From: Candidatus Endonucleibacter bathymodioli
GTDB lineage: Bacteria; Pseudomonadota; Gammaproteobacteria; Pseudomonadales; Endozoicomonadaceae
Assembly (NCBI GenBank): GCA_030674915.1
Contig: JASXSV010000003.1
Coordinates: forward strand, 62,001 to 126,000
Length of the DNA stretch: 64,000 bases
Reading direction: 5' to 3'
Below are positions 46,601-55,131 of this stretch, in pieces. The translations under genes were made by a program, and so were the position numbers. The notes beneath the pieces were generated by a model. That model was not told where the DNA came from, ran no database searches, and worked only from the letters and a program-made list of their open reading frames with translations. Position 1 is the first letter of the stretch. Each line of letters starts with the position of its first letter.

Positions 46601-46657
46601 GATGGAGGCCCTGTATTAACAAGAGGAGTTGTTCAGTCTATAAGAGCCAAGAAATAA
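43604..46657 (+). CDS. Repeat-module protein 1 (four modules), effector candidate
   Basis: 1017 residues, no known family. Residues 1-75 are a domain shared by all three paralogues (SGVFKVNDNKKIITVFPAGK, then LYDAYKKDQDSKPI). Then come four related head modules of ~165 residues (about 102-268, 351-516, 609-767, 849-1017), joined by three ~80-residue linkers. Each module starts D(L/Y)SDPNRP, has LYDNEWTD, a Ser-Leu-Met plus VCKNN helix, a Cys pair (KCT-VCT-ML), PPM-FG-IP and ends with KVDYVVWPPLY and GV-QP. Each linker has a long helix (FNETDQQILNLMKETESLEE) and a PNP...YW-KR segment. No signal peptide or membrane segment. The Ser/Thr/Ile-rich first 20 residues are compatible with type III secretion. 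Leader AAAGGGATTATTTTGTT before ATG. Confidence 0.8.
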   Translation: MKITPQISNTISSSITSGVFKVNDNKKIITVFPAGKNVEALVVKNGEIRNVSYTGNVKEANALYDAYKKDQDSKPIRDRTVHGYDGSGEPAAKKAKKDIFGITNDLSDPNRPNDIASALSSLYDDEWSETMENLSDQYPNMSETEALTILFDSLMTSYDVCKKNPSLESADKTNMILKGISGVYNSFHDLYKTIKTYVKNCTHICTAMFQQSPPMTFGKIPEKNNVFPTDDYKEYSAHGSTVDYVVWPPLYQHEGGPKMLKGVAQPINTKKTTTSFNETDQQILNLMKETESLEERILKTGNTYDYPLAKPNPENTNPASRMAYWRKRHDTTRTELSKFAGHQLIDGNPRITDYSDPNRPMKVAEKYSELYDNEWTDMLDACLKNNDNFTEKKSAALSFQSLMIANQVCQNNPALALDAKEAMILKEIKSTFNNVNIPDNVIKSYVKKCTYVCTYMLAQKPPMVFGEIPQTGNDFPEGDYTPYNGNNGPKVDHVVWPPLYLNKNGRLLFNGIAKSSGVTTKTKTDFIETNEKVLEQVAEVKTLEARIAKMGGTYEYQVPNPGDTDLNTRLGYWKKRVDATLSETSKYAGDKLRAGNHDITDLSDKNRPLKISESLENIYNNHGFDPITEIESNNPYLKGTEQSTVILFRSLMTAYEVCKNHKESKIDAQEAMILQKLQEEFHPIKIFGDELKSYISKCTNTCTAMLTQTPPMVFGKTPDRNSDFIKKHYREYTAAGTKVDYMIWPVLYRSEDGSILSKGVVQPMSTEKTEKTKTDFTETDNTVIKIMNKAIEDEAIIASKGIKYEYSLPRPDSANLQERTDYWTKRQHAALIERSKTAGSKTYDSNPDISDLRDTNRPMMVGMQFSKLYDDQWTDASEDIMENNKSLTDEQKTQILFSSIKTTHDICKNNTSLSSNNKEEMILNELKKEFNSADLSGDGIKEYIKESTIICTRMLSHTPPLTFGKIPKKGDDFSKELYTQYDATGTKVDYMVFPILHMYDGGPVLTRGVVQSIRAKK

Positions 46658-46683
46658 CTCTTTTGGGAAATTAGTGAATTAGT

Positions 46684-46711
46684 GTGGGTAAGCTGTTATA
46701 CACTTGCCCAC
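46684..46711 (+). terminator. Hairpin after repeat-module gene 1
   Basis: Arms GTGGGTAAG and CTTGCCCAC (one G-T pair) with a 10-base loop, 26 bases after the stop. No T-run follows. Similar hairpins lie after gene 2 (~49,467) and gene 3 (~51,120). Possibly transcript-end stabilising. Confidence 0.4.
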
Positions 46712-46739
46712 CGCATTCACCCCATTGAGCTCAGCTGAA

Positions 46740-47060
46740 AACCTCAATAAAAGACCAACCATTTACTCACAGGTAAACGTTACATCCTGCTGGAAAATGA
46801 ACCCAACCTAACTACAAAGTACAAAACCACTCGCGACAGTCTATGCCTCCCAAACCTCAACCTGAATTATGTGAACACCATGCAAAGAGTCTTTGAGTCA
46901 AAGTAAATGATACTTGAGCTACTCACAATCGATTAAAGCCACCGATGAAGTCCTTCAAGACGATAAAACGACACTAGTGCAGTATCTTGAACTGGAACAA
47001 TAGACACATCAACACTTGCTTACTGAAATACCTGAATTCCGTGATCCTAGAAGCTCATCA
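46740..47060 (+). pseudogene. ISL3-family remnant, copy 2, in the duplicated spacer
   Basis: Aligns over its length with 42,960-43,260 (e.g. GACCAACCATTTACTCAC, GTAAACG(C/T)TACA(C/T)CCTGCTG, AAAACCACTCG), at roughly 85% identity by eye. Even more decayed than copy 1. The spacer 46,658-47,401 has no other gene. Confidence 0.5.
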
Positions 47061-47338
47061 AAGGCACGAACTTATAAGAAAACACACTATAAAATTACGG
47101 TTTCTTTATCATAAATCCCCACTCTATATACGACACTAATATTATGTAAGTGTAAACAGTAACCAACTTGAGCTACACATATAAAATGGCAATGTAGATT
47201 TCAACTATGCGGAATAAAAAAACCACTTACCTCCACAAACCTTGTACACCAAAGGTGGGTGGGTGTCTTTTTAGGAAAAACAATGGGGGAGGGGGAATGA
47301 AGGACAAAAAAGAAAGTAATTGTTATCCATTTGCAGCC

Positions 47339-47361
47339 TGTATGATCACATGATACATTGT
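47339..47361 (+). promoter_or_regulatory. Conserved upstream motif of repeat-module gene 2
   Basis: CTGTATGATCACATGATA followed by CATTGT; same as at 43,541-43,563 and at a similar distance from the start codon. Confidence 0.4.
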
Positions 47362-47401
47362 CGATATATGCTGAGTTATCTCATAAAAGGATTATTTTAT
47401 T

Positions 47402-49447
47402 ATGAAAATTACTTCAAAAACAGCAAATGAAATTTCAACTGCCATCTCCGATGGATTGTTCAAAATTGACGATAAGAAAAAAGCCATTACAGCCAGTCTA
47501 GGTGGAAGGAATGTTGTTGCACTAGTACTTGATAAGCAGGAGCTTTCTAATGTCCGTTATACTGAAAACAACAAAGCAGCACATGATCTATATAGAGCCT
47601 ACCAAAAAAACAAAAAAAGTAAACCAATAAGTCATAGAAGAGTTAAAAGACATGATGTTCGTAGAGGACCACTGGCCACACTTTTCACACTTTTCAAAAA
47701 GGCTAAAAAAGCTTTAGGTTTTGATAGGCTGGATGTTTTTAATAACAAAACACACCAGACTCACAACTTGAAACGAGAAATACAACATCTTACTGCACAG
47801 ATGCGGGCTCCAGACCTAAACCGCACTGGCATGGGTAAGGATGCAAACAGCAAAAATCAAGACGGCGGCGTAATACCAAACATGGAGAATATCAAACTTC
47901 GCTCCCAAGCTGCCTTGTACAGTAATCCTGCTACGGGAAATATTATTTACGCAAAAACAAAGACAAAATCTGCCTTCAAAGAAACCAATGAAAAAATTCT
48001 CGACTTGATGCAAAGGACAGAATCACTAGAAGACAGAATTTCCAAATTGGAAAGCACATATACATATCCATCACCCAATCCTAGAAGTACTGATATAGCG
48101 TCAAAAATGAAATATTGGAACAAAAGACGTGAAGATGCCAGTACGTATCTATCAAAAATTTCTGGACGTAAAATGGCTGAAGGAAATCCTGCAATCACTG
48201 ACCTATCTGATAAGAACAGGCCGATGAAGATTGCTGAGAGATACTCAGAGTTATATGACAATGAGTGGACTGATTTTATGGCTACCTGTCAAAGTAAGAC
48301 TGATCTTACCGAAAAGAAAATCATAGCCCTATCCCTTCAACTCCTAATGATTGCTAAGGAAGTATGCCAAAATAACCCAGAGTTAACGTTTGATAATAAG
48401 GAGGCTATAATACTAAAAGAAATCAAGCACACAGTCAATAATTTAAATCTTCCTGATAATGACATAAAGCCCTATATAAATAAATGTACTAATGTATGTA
48501 CATATATGCTTAAACAGAGTCCACCTATGCTTTTTGGTGAAATACCTCAGGCGGGTAATGACTTCCCAAAAAACGTCTATAGGGAGTATACCACGAATGG
48601 ATCTAAGGTAGACTATGTGGTTTGGCCTCCGCTCTATCTGCACGAAGGCGGTCCTCTATTAAATAAAGGAGTTGCTCAGCCTATAGCCACAGCAACACAG
48701 ACAAAAACTGATTTCAAAGAAACCAATGAGACGGTGCTCCAGCAGATCAAAGAGACAGAAATGATGGAAGCAAGAATTCCTACCTATTCTGATAACAGTG
48801 TATATGAATACTTACCACCTAATCCTGGAAATACTGGTTTACAGACAAGAACTAACTATTGGACAAAAAGACTGAATGCCGCCAAGGATGAGATGTCAAG
48901 AATTGCTTCAATTAGAACACATGAGGACAATCCTGACATCGCTCTTTTAGATGATGAAAACAGACCGACTCTGCTTGGTGAGCGTCTCTCAGGGCTATAT
49001 GACAATGAATGGACTGATGCACTGGAATTTATTACAGATAATAACGGCAGCTTAACAGAGGAGCAGTCAACACAAGTATTATTTAGTTCCATAATGACTA
49101 CTTCTGACGTATGCAGAAATAACAAAGATTCCACTAGTACTGATAAGGAGGAGAAGATACTAAAAGCAATCATGAAAGAATTCAATTCTATCAATCTTTC
49201 TGGGGATAAAATAAAGACCTACATACAGAAGTCTATTAACATATGTACAAATATGCTTATACAAACCCCACCTCTGACTTTTGGCGAAATACCTAAGAAA
49301 GGTACTGACTTGAACAAAGACCACTACAAAGAGTTTACCTGTAGTGGAACAAAGATATCCTATATGGTTTTTCCTGCGCTTCACCTGCACAAAAATGGCC
49401 CCTTAATAACAAAAGGAGTTGTCCAGCCTATAAAAACTAAGAAATAA
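47402..49447 (+). CDS. Repeat-module protein 2 (two modules), effector candidate
   Basis: 681 residues, paralogue of protein 1. Residues 1-75 are the shared N-terminal domain (SDGLFKIDDKKKAITASLGG). Residues ~75-185 are a basic, helical region found also in protein 3 (NLKREIQHLTAQMRAPDLNR) but not protein 1. Then linker (~185-265), head module (~266-430, TDLSDKNRPMKIAERYSELY), linker, and head module (~511-681, LDDENRPTLLGERLSGLYDN). The Cys pairs (KCTNVCTYMLKQ, INICTNMLIQ) and the KVDYVVWPPLYLHEGGP motif are kept in the first module and partly in the second. Leader AAAAGGATTATTTTATT before ATG. Function unknown; secretion is inferred from context only. Confidence 0.8.
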   Translation: MKITSKTANEISTAISDGLFKIDDKKKAITASLGGRNVVALVLDKQELSNVRYTENNKAAHDLYRAYQKNKKSKPISHRRVKRHDVRRGPLATLFTLFKKAKKALGFDRLDVFNNKTHQTHNLKREIQHLTAQMRAPDLNRTGMGKDANSKNQDGGVIPNMENIKLRSQAALYSNPATGNIIYAKTKTKSAFKETNEKILDLMQRTESLEDRISKLESTYTYPSPNPRSTDIASKMKYWNKRREDASTYLSKISGRKMAEGNPAITDLSDKNRPMKIAERYSELYDNEWTDFMATCQSKTDLTEKKIIALSLQLLMIAKEVCQNNPELTFDNKEAIILKEIKHTVNNLNLPDNDIKPYINKCTNVCTYMLKQSPPMLFGEIPQAGNDFPKNVYREYTTNGSKVDYVVWPPLYLHEGGPLLNKGVAQPIATATQTKTDFKETNETVLQQIKETEMMEARIPTYSDNSVYEYLPPNPGNTGLQTRTNYWTKRLNAAKDEMSRIASIRTHEDNPDIALLDDENRPTLLGERLSGLYDNEWTDALEFITDNNGSLTEEQSTQVLFSSIMTTSDVCRNNKDSTSTDKEEKILKAIMKEFNSINLSGDKIKTYIQKSINICTNMLIQTPPLTFGEIPKKGTDLNKDHYKEFTCSGTKISYMVFPALHLHKNGPLITKGVVQPIKTKK

Positions 49448-49794
49448 CTCTTTTGCGAAAATAGTGGGTGCGCTATTATGACTCGCCCAACACATTCACC
49501 CAATTGAGATCAGCTGAAGATCTCAATGAAAGATCTGTTTCAAATATTAAATCACGGTTTATTTAACGTCAACTCCCACCCTTTATACGACACTCATAGC
49601 CGTCATATAAGTGACGACGCTACACATACAAATGCGCTAAATAGATTGAACAATATGCGAGATCAAACACAATATACCCTACACATACCTTATGTCAACG
49701 GTGATAGAAGTTACTCTATTTATTTGAATCCTGCATTATCATATACTGTTTCTTTATTGCTATACTAACTCCTCTTATATAAAAGGATTATTTT

Positions 49795-51102
49795 ATGATG
49801 AATATTACTAAAAAAATAGCAGATCAAATTTCAACTTCTATAGCTGACGGGGTATTCAAGATTGACGATGATAAAAAAGCCATTACGCTCTGTCTAGGCG
49901 GAAAGCATGTTGAGGCACTTGTCGTTGATAGTAATAAAAAAGAAGGCGCTCTTATTAATGTGCGTTACACCGCTGATAAAAAAGCAGTAACTGATCTATA
50001 CCATGCCTACAAGAAGAACCAAGAAAGTAAACCAATAATGAGTAGAATAGTTGGAGGATTTTCTGACGCTAGTAGAGTAAGTAGCAAGGCGCCTAAACAA
50101 GGTAAACTTTTTGGGGATATGAATAAATTTACAAAAGAAGTAGCGCATATTCATCCCTTAAGAAAAGAAATACAGGATCTTACCGCAAAGATGAAAGCTA
50201 AGGGTCTAGACTGTACTGACATGAATGAGGATGAAAGCTGCAAGGATCCACAAGCAATACTACAAAACTTGGAGAATATCAAGTCACTCGCCGAAACTGC
50301 TTTATACAATACAAAGCGACCTCCTACGACGACAAATATTATTGATGGAGCAAAAAAGGCAAAAACTGATTTCAAAGAAACCAATCAAACAGTTATCGAT
50401 CTGATAAAAGAAACAGAAGAAGTGGAAGCAAGAATTAATAAACATGATACAGGTTATACATGCTCACCTAATCCTGGAAATATTGATCAACAGGGCAGAT
50501 ATAATTATTGGTCAAAAAGAAAGAATTCCGCCCTAAACGAACTGTCAAGATTTGCTGGAGAGAAACTACGACACAAAAATCCTGGCATTACTGATTTATC
50601 TGATCCGAACAGACCGATAAAACTTATAGAGAAGATATCATCTATATATGATAATACCTGGACTGATGTCATGGAGGAGATTGAAGATAATAATACCAAT
50701 ATCACCGAAAAAGTAATTGCAACGATATTATTTGACTCCCTAATGACTACTCATCAAATGTGCAAAAACAACAGTGACGATAGTGATGAGGCAATGGCAC
50801 TAAAGGAGGCAATGGCACTAAAAGAAATCAAGGTAAAATTTAGCTCTTTGAAGATTGATAGTAAAGTAATGAATAAATATATACAAGAATGTACGTATGT
50901 ATGTCTACATATGCTTAAAAATAGTCCGCCTATGGTTTTTGGTGACACACCTAAGAGGGGTGAGGTCTTTAATAAAGACAACTATAAGTCTTTTACGGTT
51001 TCTGGAACGAAGGCAGACTATGTAGTATGGCCTCCGGTACATCTACACCAAGGCGGTGCTGTGATGGGAAAAGGAGTTATTCAGCCTATACAGGGGTCAT
51101 AA
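49795..51102 (+). CDS. Repeat-module protein 3 (one module), effector candidate
   Basis: 435 residues, the shortest paralogue and perhaps closest to the ancestral form: N-terminal domain (1-78, ADGVFKIDDDKKAITLCLGG), helical region (~115-185, PLRKEIQDLTAKMKAKGLDC), linker (FKETNQTVIDLIKETEEVEA, PNPGN, YWSKRKN) and one head module (~266-435, TDLSDPNRPIKLIEKISSIY to KADYVVWPPVHLHQGG). It carries a 6-residue tandem duplication EAMALK-EAMALK from an 18-bp repeat at 50,788-50,823. Leader AAAAGGATTATTTTATG before the start. The spacer before it (49,448-49,794) resembles the other spacers but lacks most of the ISL3 remnant. Confidence 0.8.
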   Translation: MMNITKKIADQISTSIADGVFKIDDDKKAITLCLGGKHVEALVVDSNKKEGALINVRYTADKKAVTDLYHAYKKNQESKPIMSRIVGGFSDASRVSSKAPKQGKLFGDMNKFTKEVAHIHPLRKEIQDLTAKMKAKGLDCTDMNEDESCKDPQAILQNLENIKSLAETALYNTKRPPTTTNIIDGAKKAKTDFKETNQTVIDLIKETEEVEARINKHDTGYTCSPNPGNIDQQGRYNYWSKRKNSALNELSRFAGEKLRHKNPGITDLSDPNRPIKLIEKISSIYDNTWTDVMEEIEDNNTNITEKVIATILFDSLMTTHQMCKNNSDDSDEAMALKEAMALKEIKVKFSSLKIDSKVMNKYIQECTYVCLHMLKNSPPMVFGDTPKRGEVFNKDNYKSFTVSGTKADYVVWPPVHLHQGGAVMGKGVIQPIQGS

Positions 51103-51189
51103 CTATTTTGAGAGATTAGTGGGTAAGCGTTATGGGCCTGCCAGTAATTCTGTGTAACTACCAGAATTAGACCGAATTTTTTAAGCGGT

Positions 51190-51285
51190 CTTCGAACAAT
51201 ATCATAAGTCGATTCACGACAATTTTCCAATTGTCGATCGGCATTGTCCATTTCTTCAAGGCACCCATGCTAGCTACGTATATCC
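51190..51285 (-). pseudogene. IS256-family transposase C-terminal fragment
   Basis: Minus strand reads ALKKWTMPIDNWKIVV then NRLMILFEDRLKK, equivalent to the WTMPIRNW...ETRL segment of the IS256 fragment at 26,990-27,215. Too short to function. Confidence 0.65.
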
Positions 51286-51361
51286 TAGATCTCCACAATA
51301 ACTAACACACCTACCAGATAAAAACCAGTTCCAAGTGTGTCGGTTATTGTGGAAATCTAGG
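51286..51361. mobile_element. 76-bp mini-element made of IS30-A ends
   Basis: Two IS30-A terminal repeats face each other with only ~24 bases between: CTAGATCTCCACAATAACTA and CGGTTATTGTGGAAATCTAG. It can fold as a long hairpin. It is either the product of an internal deletion of IS30-A or a miniature derivative that full IS30-A transposase could have moved. Confidence 0.75.
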
Positions 51362-51451
51362 GATGAAAACAGCCAACCATCTCACACATTCAATGGAAAT
51401 GGACGTAGTTACCACTAACCCGCTCATCCATTGCCTTGATAGCAACAAATC

Positions 51452-51667
51452 TCACTTTCGAGTTGTAAGATTGCCAAAACGTTTGTTGAATCGCTCAATA
51501 CGGCCACCAACATCCATTACTTTCTGGGTACCAGTATAAAAAGGATGACACTTTGAGCACACTTCTATGCTCAAATCCTTACACAAAGTAGAACGAGTGT
51601 TGATTTTGTTACCACAGCTACAGCTCACCGTGATATCTTCGTAATTAGGATGGATATCCGACTTCAT
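51452..51667 (-). CDS. rpmE: Ribosomal protein bL31
   Basis: 71-residue 50S protein. Starts [20 protein letters not shown]; the zinc-binding Cys residues are all present (Cys16, Cys18, Cys37, Cys40), so this is the zinc-containing form, with [20 protein letters not shown] and the usual ERFNKRFG. Divergent from priA, the same arrangement as in Pseudomonas. Confidence 0.96.
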   Translation of the reverse strand: MKSDIHPNYEDITVSCSCGNKINTRSTLCKDLSIEVCSKCHPFYTGTQKVMDVGGRIERFNKRFGNLTTRK

Positions 51668-51908
51668 TTAATGCCCCTCACACTATCATGCACACCGCGA
51701 CCTTAACCCTGCAGGATCTAAGGCACCGCATACTATATTAACCGGCTTTCGAAGCGTGTCGACCCCCAGAGGCTGACCACCTAAAAATAAGAATGAATGA
51801 TACCAGAAATATCTCAAACAAACAGGATATAATAATAAATCATCGCATTCCTATTCTAAAAAAGCTTAAGCAGTTAAGCTCAAAGGTTAGCTCGGAGCCT
51901 CGGATCTA

Positions 51909-54170
51909 ATGATAACCAGCAGCCAAGCCCATACTTCATCTACCAATGTATTTGTTCAAGTTGCCATACCATCACCACTGAGGCGCCTATTTGACTACCT
52001 TCCTCCAAAGAACTATTCATCAGAAAACACAAGCACAACTATAAAGTCTGGCACAAGAGCTTTGGTTTCTTTTGGTCGCCGTCAATTAATTGGTATCATA
52101 GTTTCTACTTCTAACAACAGCCCAGTCAGCGCTGATAAGCTCAAACCCATCATGAAAATCTTAGATGAGGAGCCTGTTATACCAGAAGAAGTTATGCAGC
52201 TTTGCCAGTGGGTTTCTAGCTATTACCATTACAGCTTAGGTGAAACCCTTATACAAGCCATACCAAAAACATTACGCCAAGGAAAACCGTTACCAGTTTA
52301 CACAACTACAACGTGGTCATTACTCCAACCATTGTCCGAGAATCAGCAACAACTTAAACGCGCACACAAACAACTTGCCACAGTGCAACTATTAAATAGC
52401 AGTGAAAATCTTTCCCTAAGCGCAGAAAATCTTAAAAATGCAGGTGTCGGCAAATCAACACTTAAAGCCTTGTCTGAGAAAGGTCTTATTGTTGCTCACG
52501 AAACCAAAACCAAACAGAAAAAGTTCACAGACCAACTAACCATAGAGACAGAACAAGCTTTTACATTAAATCATGAGCAGCAAATAGCCCTTAACACCCT
52601 CTCAGAACAATTTCATCACTATAACCCCATGGTGCTTGATGGCATTACAGGCAGCGGCAAGACAGAAGTATATTTACAAGCCATTACCACCGCACTTAAA
52701 GAAAACAAACAATCTCTGGTTCTTATTCCTGAAATAGGACTGACGCCACAGACTTTAGGCCGCTTTAAAAAACGTTTTAATACACCCGTAATTTGCCTTC
52801 ATTCAGGACTCAGCGATAGTGAAAGACTAAGCGGCTGGCACCAAGCACTTAATGAAACAGCAGGGATTATTATTACCACCCGTTCCGGTGTATTTACACC
52901 ATTACCAAATCTTGGCTTAATCATTGTTGATGAAGAGCATGATAACTCATATAAACAGCAGGACACTCTCAGATATAATGCCAGAGACCTTGCCATTTAT
53001 AGAGCTAAACAAGTTAACTGCCCGATAATTCTTGGGTCTGCAACACCATCTCTGGAAACTTTTCACAATGCCACCAGCGGACGCTTTAAACACTTAACCC
53101 TTCGCCAGAGGGCGGGTCAAGCCAGACCCCCGCAAATGGAGCTACTGGATATGCGCCGAGAAAACCAGAAAAATGGGCTCGCACTGACACTGATTTCCCG
53201 TATAGCAAACCAATTGACCGACGGCAATCAAGTGATAGTCTTTCTTAACCGACGCGGCTATGCCCCTTCCGTGATCTGTCATGACTGCGGAACGGTGGTA
53301 GACTGCCATCACTGCGACGCCCATATGACTATTCACCGGCGTCCTCCACGCATGCATTGCCACCATTGTGATTTCCAAATACCAATCCCAAACCTATGCC
53401 AGTCCTGTAAAAGTACAAATATCCAACCTGCCGGCCAAGGCACAGAAAAGTCAGAACAAAGCTTAACCCAATTATTCCCTAATTATCCAGTTATCCGCAT
53501 AGACCGTGACTCTACTCGAAAAAAAAACTCTCTGGACTCAATATTAAACACCATCAATACTGGTAAACCCTGTATTCTGCTAGGAACCCAAATGCTAGCA
53601 AAAGGCCACCATTTCCCGGGAGTAACTCTGGTGATTATCTTGAATGCTGATGCTGGTCTGTTTAGCTCGGACTTCCGTGGTTTAGAGCGTACAGGTCAGT
53701 TAATTATGCAGGTATCAGGTAGAGCTGGGCGAGGCAATAAAGAAGGTCAGGTGGTAATTCAAACCTATAATCCACAACATACAATACTGCAAACTCTCAT
53801 CACTAATAACTATACACAGCTTTTGGAAACCCTATTGACAGAAAGAAAGGCTTTAAAACTACCACCATTTGAGCACCTTGCCATGGTAAGAGCTGAGTCA
53901 GCTAACTCAAAAGACTGCGAAAGACTTCTACAGGCAGCCAGACACCTCATTGAGCTCTACACGCCTTCCTCCGATTTTCAAATACTGGGTCCTATTCCTG
54001 CGCCTATGGAAAGAAAACAGGGCCGGTTTCGATGGCAATTACTAAGCAAATCCTCCCAGCGCTCCACTCTTCATAAAACAATAAATATACTACTGCAGTA
54101 TTTAGAAAATAAAAAAATACCAAGACATATACGCTGGAGTATTGATGTCGATCCTCAGGATATGAGTTAA
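51909..54170 (+). CDS. priA: Primosomal protein N', replication restart helicase PriA
   Basis: 753 residues. The N-terminal DNA-binding domain begins VFVQVAIPSPLRRLFDYLPP. Helicase: Walker A DGITGSGKTEV (245-252), DEEH box at 341-344, GSATPSLET, and motif V/VI QVSGRAGRGNKEGQVVIQT. Eight zinc-site Cys lie in CHDCG...CHHCDAH...CHHCDF...CQSC. It reloads the replisome at stalled forks. All motifs are intact, and the length is near that of E. coli PriA (732). Confidence 0.96.
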   Translation: MITSSQAHTSSTNVFVQVAIPSPLRRLFDYLPPKNYSSENTSTTIKSGTRALVSFGRRQLIGIIVSTSNNSPVSADKLKPIMKILDEEPVIPEEVMQLCQWVSSYYHYSLGETLIQAIPKTLRQGKPLPVYTTTTWSLLQPLSENQQQLKRAHKQLATVQLLNSSENLSLSAENLKNAGVGKSTLKALSEKGLIVAHETKTKQKKFTDQLTIETEQAFTLNHEQQIALNTLSEQFHHYNPMVLDGITGSGKTEVYLQAITTALKENKQSLVLIPEIGLTPQTLGRFKKRFNTPVICLHSGLSDSERLSGWHQALNETAGIIITTRSGVFTPLPNLGLIIVDEEHDNSYKQQDTLRYNARDLAIYRAKQVNCPIILGSATPSLETFHNATSGRFKHLTLRQRAGQARPPQMELLDMRRENQKNGLALTLISRIANQLTDGNQVIVFLNRRGYAPSVICHDCGTVVDCHHCDAHMTIHRRPPRMHCHHCDFQIPIPNLCQSCKSTNIQPAGQGTEKSEQSLTQLFPNYPVIRIDRDSTRKKNSLDSILNTINTGKPCILLGTQMLAKGHHFPGVTLVIILNADAGLFSSDFRGLERTGQLIMQVSGRAGRGNKEGQVVIQTYNPQHTILQTLITNNYTQLLETLLTERKALKLPPFEHLAMVRAESANSKDCERLLQAARHLIELYTPSSDFQILGPIPAPMERKQGRFRWQLLSKSSQRSTLHKTINILLQYLENKKIPRHIRWSIDVDPQDMS

Positions 54171-54195
54171 CAGCCATATCCTTCTTCTTATACCA

Positions 54196-54305
54196 GAACA
54201 TTAAAGGGGTATGGATAAAAGACAACCCAGCGAGACCCCACGAGCTTGTGTTTGGAATGAGCTAGATCAATCAACAATCCCTCTCCATCAAAGGGAATAA
54301 GCATA
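54196..54305. repeat. Dispersed intergenic repeat, decayed copy
   Basis: Weak match: AAAGGGGTATGGATAAA, CCAGCGAGACCCCACGAGCT and CCCTCTCCATCAAAGGGAAT resemble parts of the unit. Lies between convergent genes. Confidence 0.35.
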
Positions 54306-54310
54306 TGTGA

Positions 54311-55081
54311 CTACAATATTTTCAACATTGCCTGTACTTGACCACGCTGGAAATTTTGCATCGATGCTCTCCTTGAAAACTTAATATAGCTCCGAATTTC
54401 CTGGTCAGATAAACTTCGGTAGGTGTAGAACAAAATGCCCTTCATTCGTCCGGCCATGGTTCTGATAATTATTGATTTCTCTCTAGCCATAATACCCTGA
54501 GATGGAGGCAGAGAATTACCATTTAACCTCGGCACTACTTCCTTTAACATACGCAGTCCCGCAAAAGATGCGGAAGCAGCCAGGTCGGAGCCATGCTCCA
54601 CCACATCAAGCACCTTCATCAAGTCGTCGATCAGATCTGTGCGACTGGAACGTGGCAGCTCCTTTGATAGACGTTCGTCAATATAGGTCTGGACTCTGGA
54701 GGCATTAAACGGATTATTAGAGGCCGATTCCATGCGCTGAATCTTTTCCCCCAAAGGTGACTTATACCATTCAACCAGCTCCAATAATTCAGCATCGGTC
54801 AACGATTCATCAAGGGTAGTCATCATGGATGTTTTGAAAAAACCAATGCTATACCTTACATTCACCATCTGATTAAAAACATCCAACACTTCCTTGGACA
54901 GGGTATAATCTGCCGCGTTCAACTCCATGCTGGCTCTTATCCACTGTAGCTGTCGCTCCACCTCCGCTGCTTCATAAAGCTCACCAAGCAAAACCATCTT
55001 ACTACCAACAGCATACACCTGTAATGCTGTTATCATAAGGACTGCAGCGAGTCCAACACTTAGTCCTTGTTTACCTTTCAT
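54311..55081 (-). CDS. Exported DUF2059-domain protein
   Basis: 256 residues with a signal peptide (LSVGLAAVLMITALQVYAVG) and cleavage near Ala24. The SLTDAELLELVEWYKSPLGE motif (~95-115) is characteristic of DUF2059 proteins, which are helical and periplasmic with unknown role. A second related motif occurs near the C-terminus (SLSDQEIRSYIKFSRRASMQ), suggesting an internal duplication. It is downstream of rsmE on the same strand with a 50-base gap. Confidence 0.82.
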   Translation of the reverse strand: MKGKQGLSVGLAAVLMITALQVYAVGSKMVLLGELYEAAEVERQLQWIRASMELNAADYTLSKEVLDVFNQMVNVRYSIGFFKTSMMTTLDESLTDAELLELVEWYKSPLGEKIQRMESASNNPFNASRVQTYIDERLSKELPRSSRTDLIDDLMKVLDVVEHGSDLAASASFAGLRMLKEVVPRLNGNSLPPSQGIMAREKSIIIRTMAGRMKGILFYTYRSLSDQEIRSYIKFSRRASMQNFQRGQVQAMLKIL

Positions 55082-55131
55082 TATCGCTTCATATTTTTAA
55101 GAATCCAATCTTTAAGATACCCTGTTATTGA

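Noticed and set aside
49526..49768. 80-codon open frame in the spacer before repeat-module gene 3
   Set aside because: It lies in spacer DNA that is homologous to the other two spacers, where the frame is not kept; no ribosome-binding site and no family.
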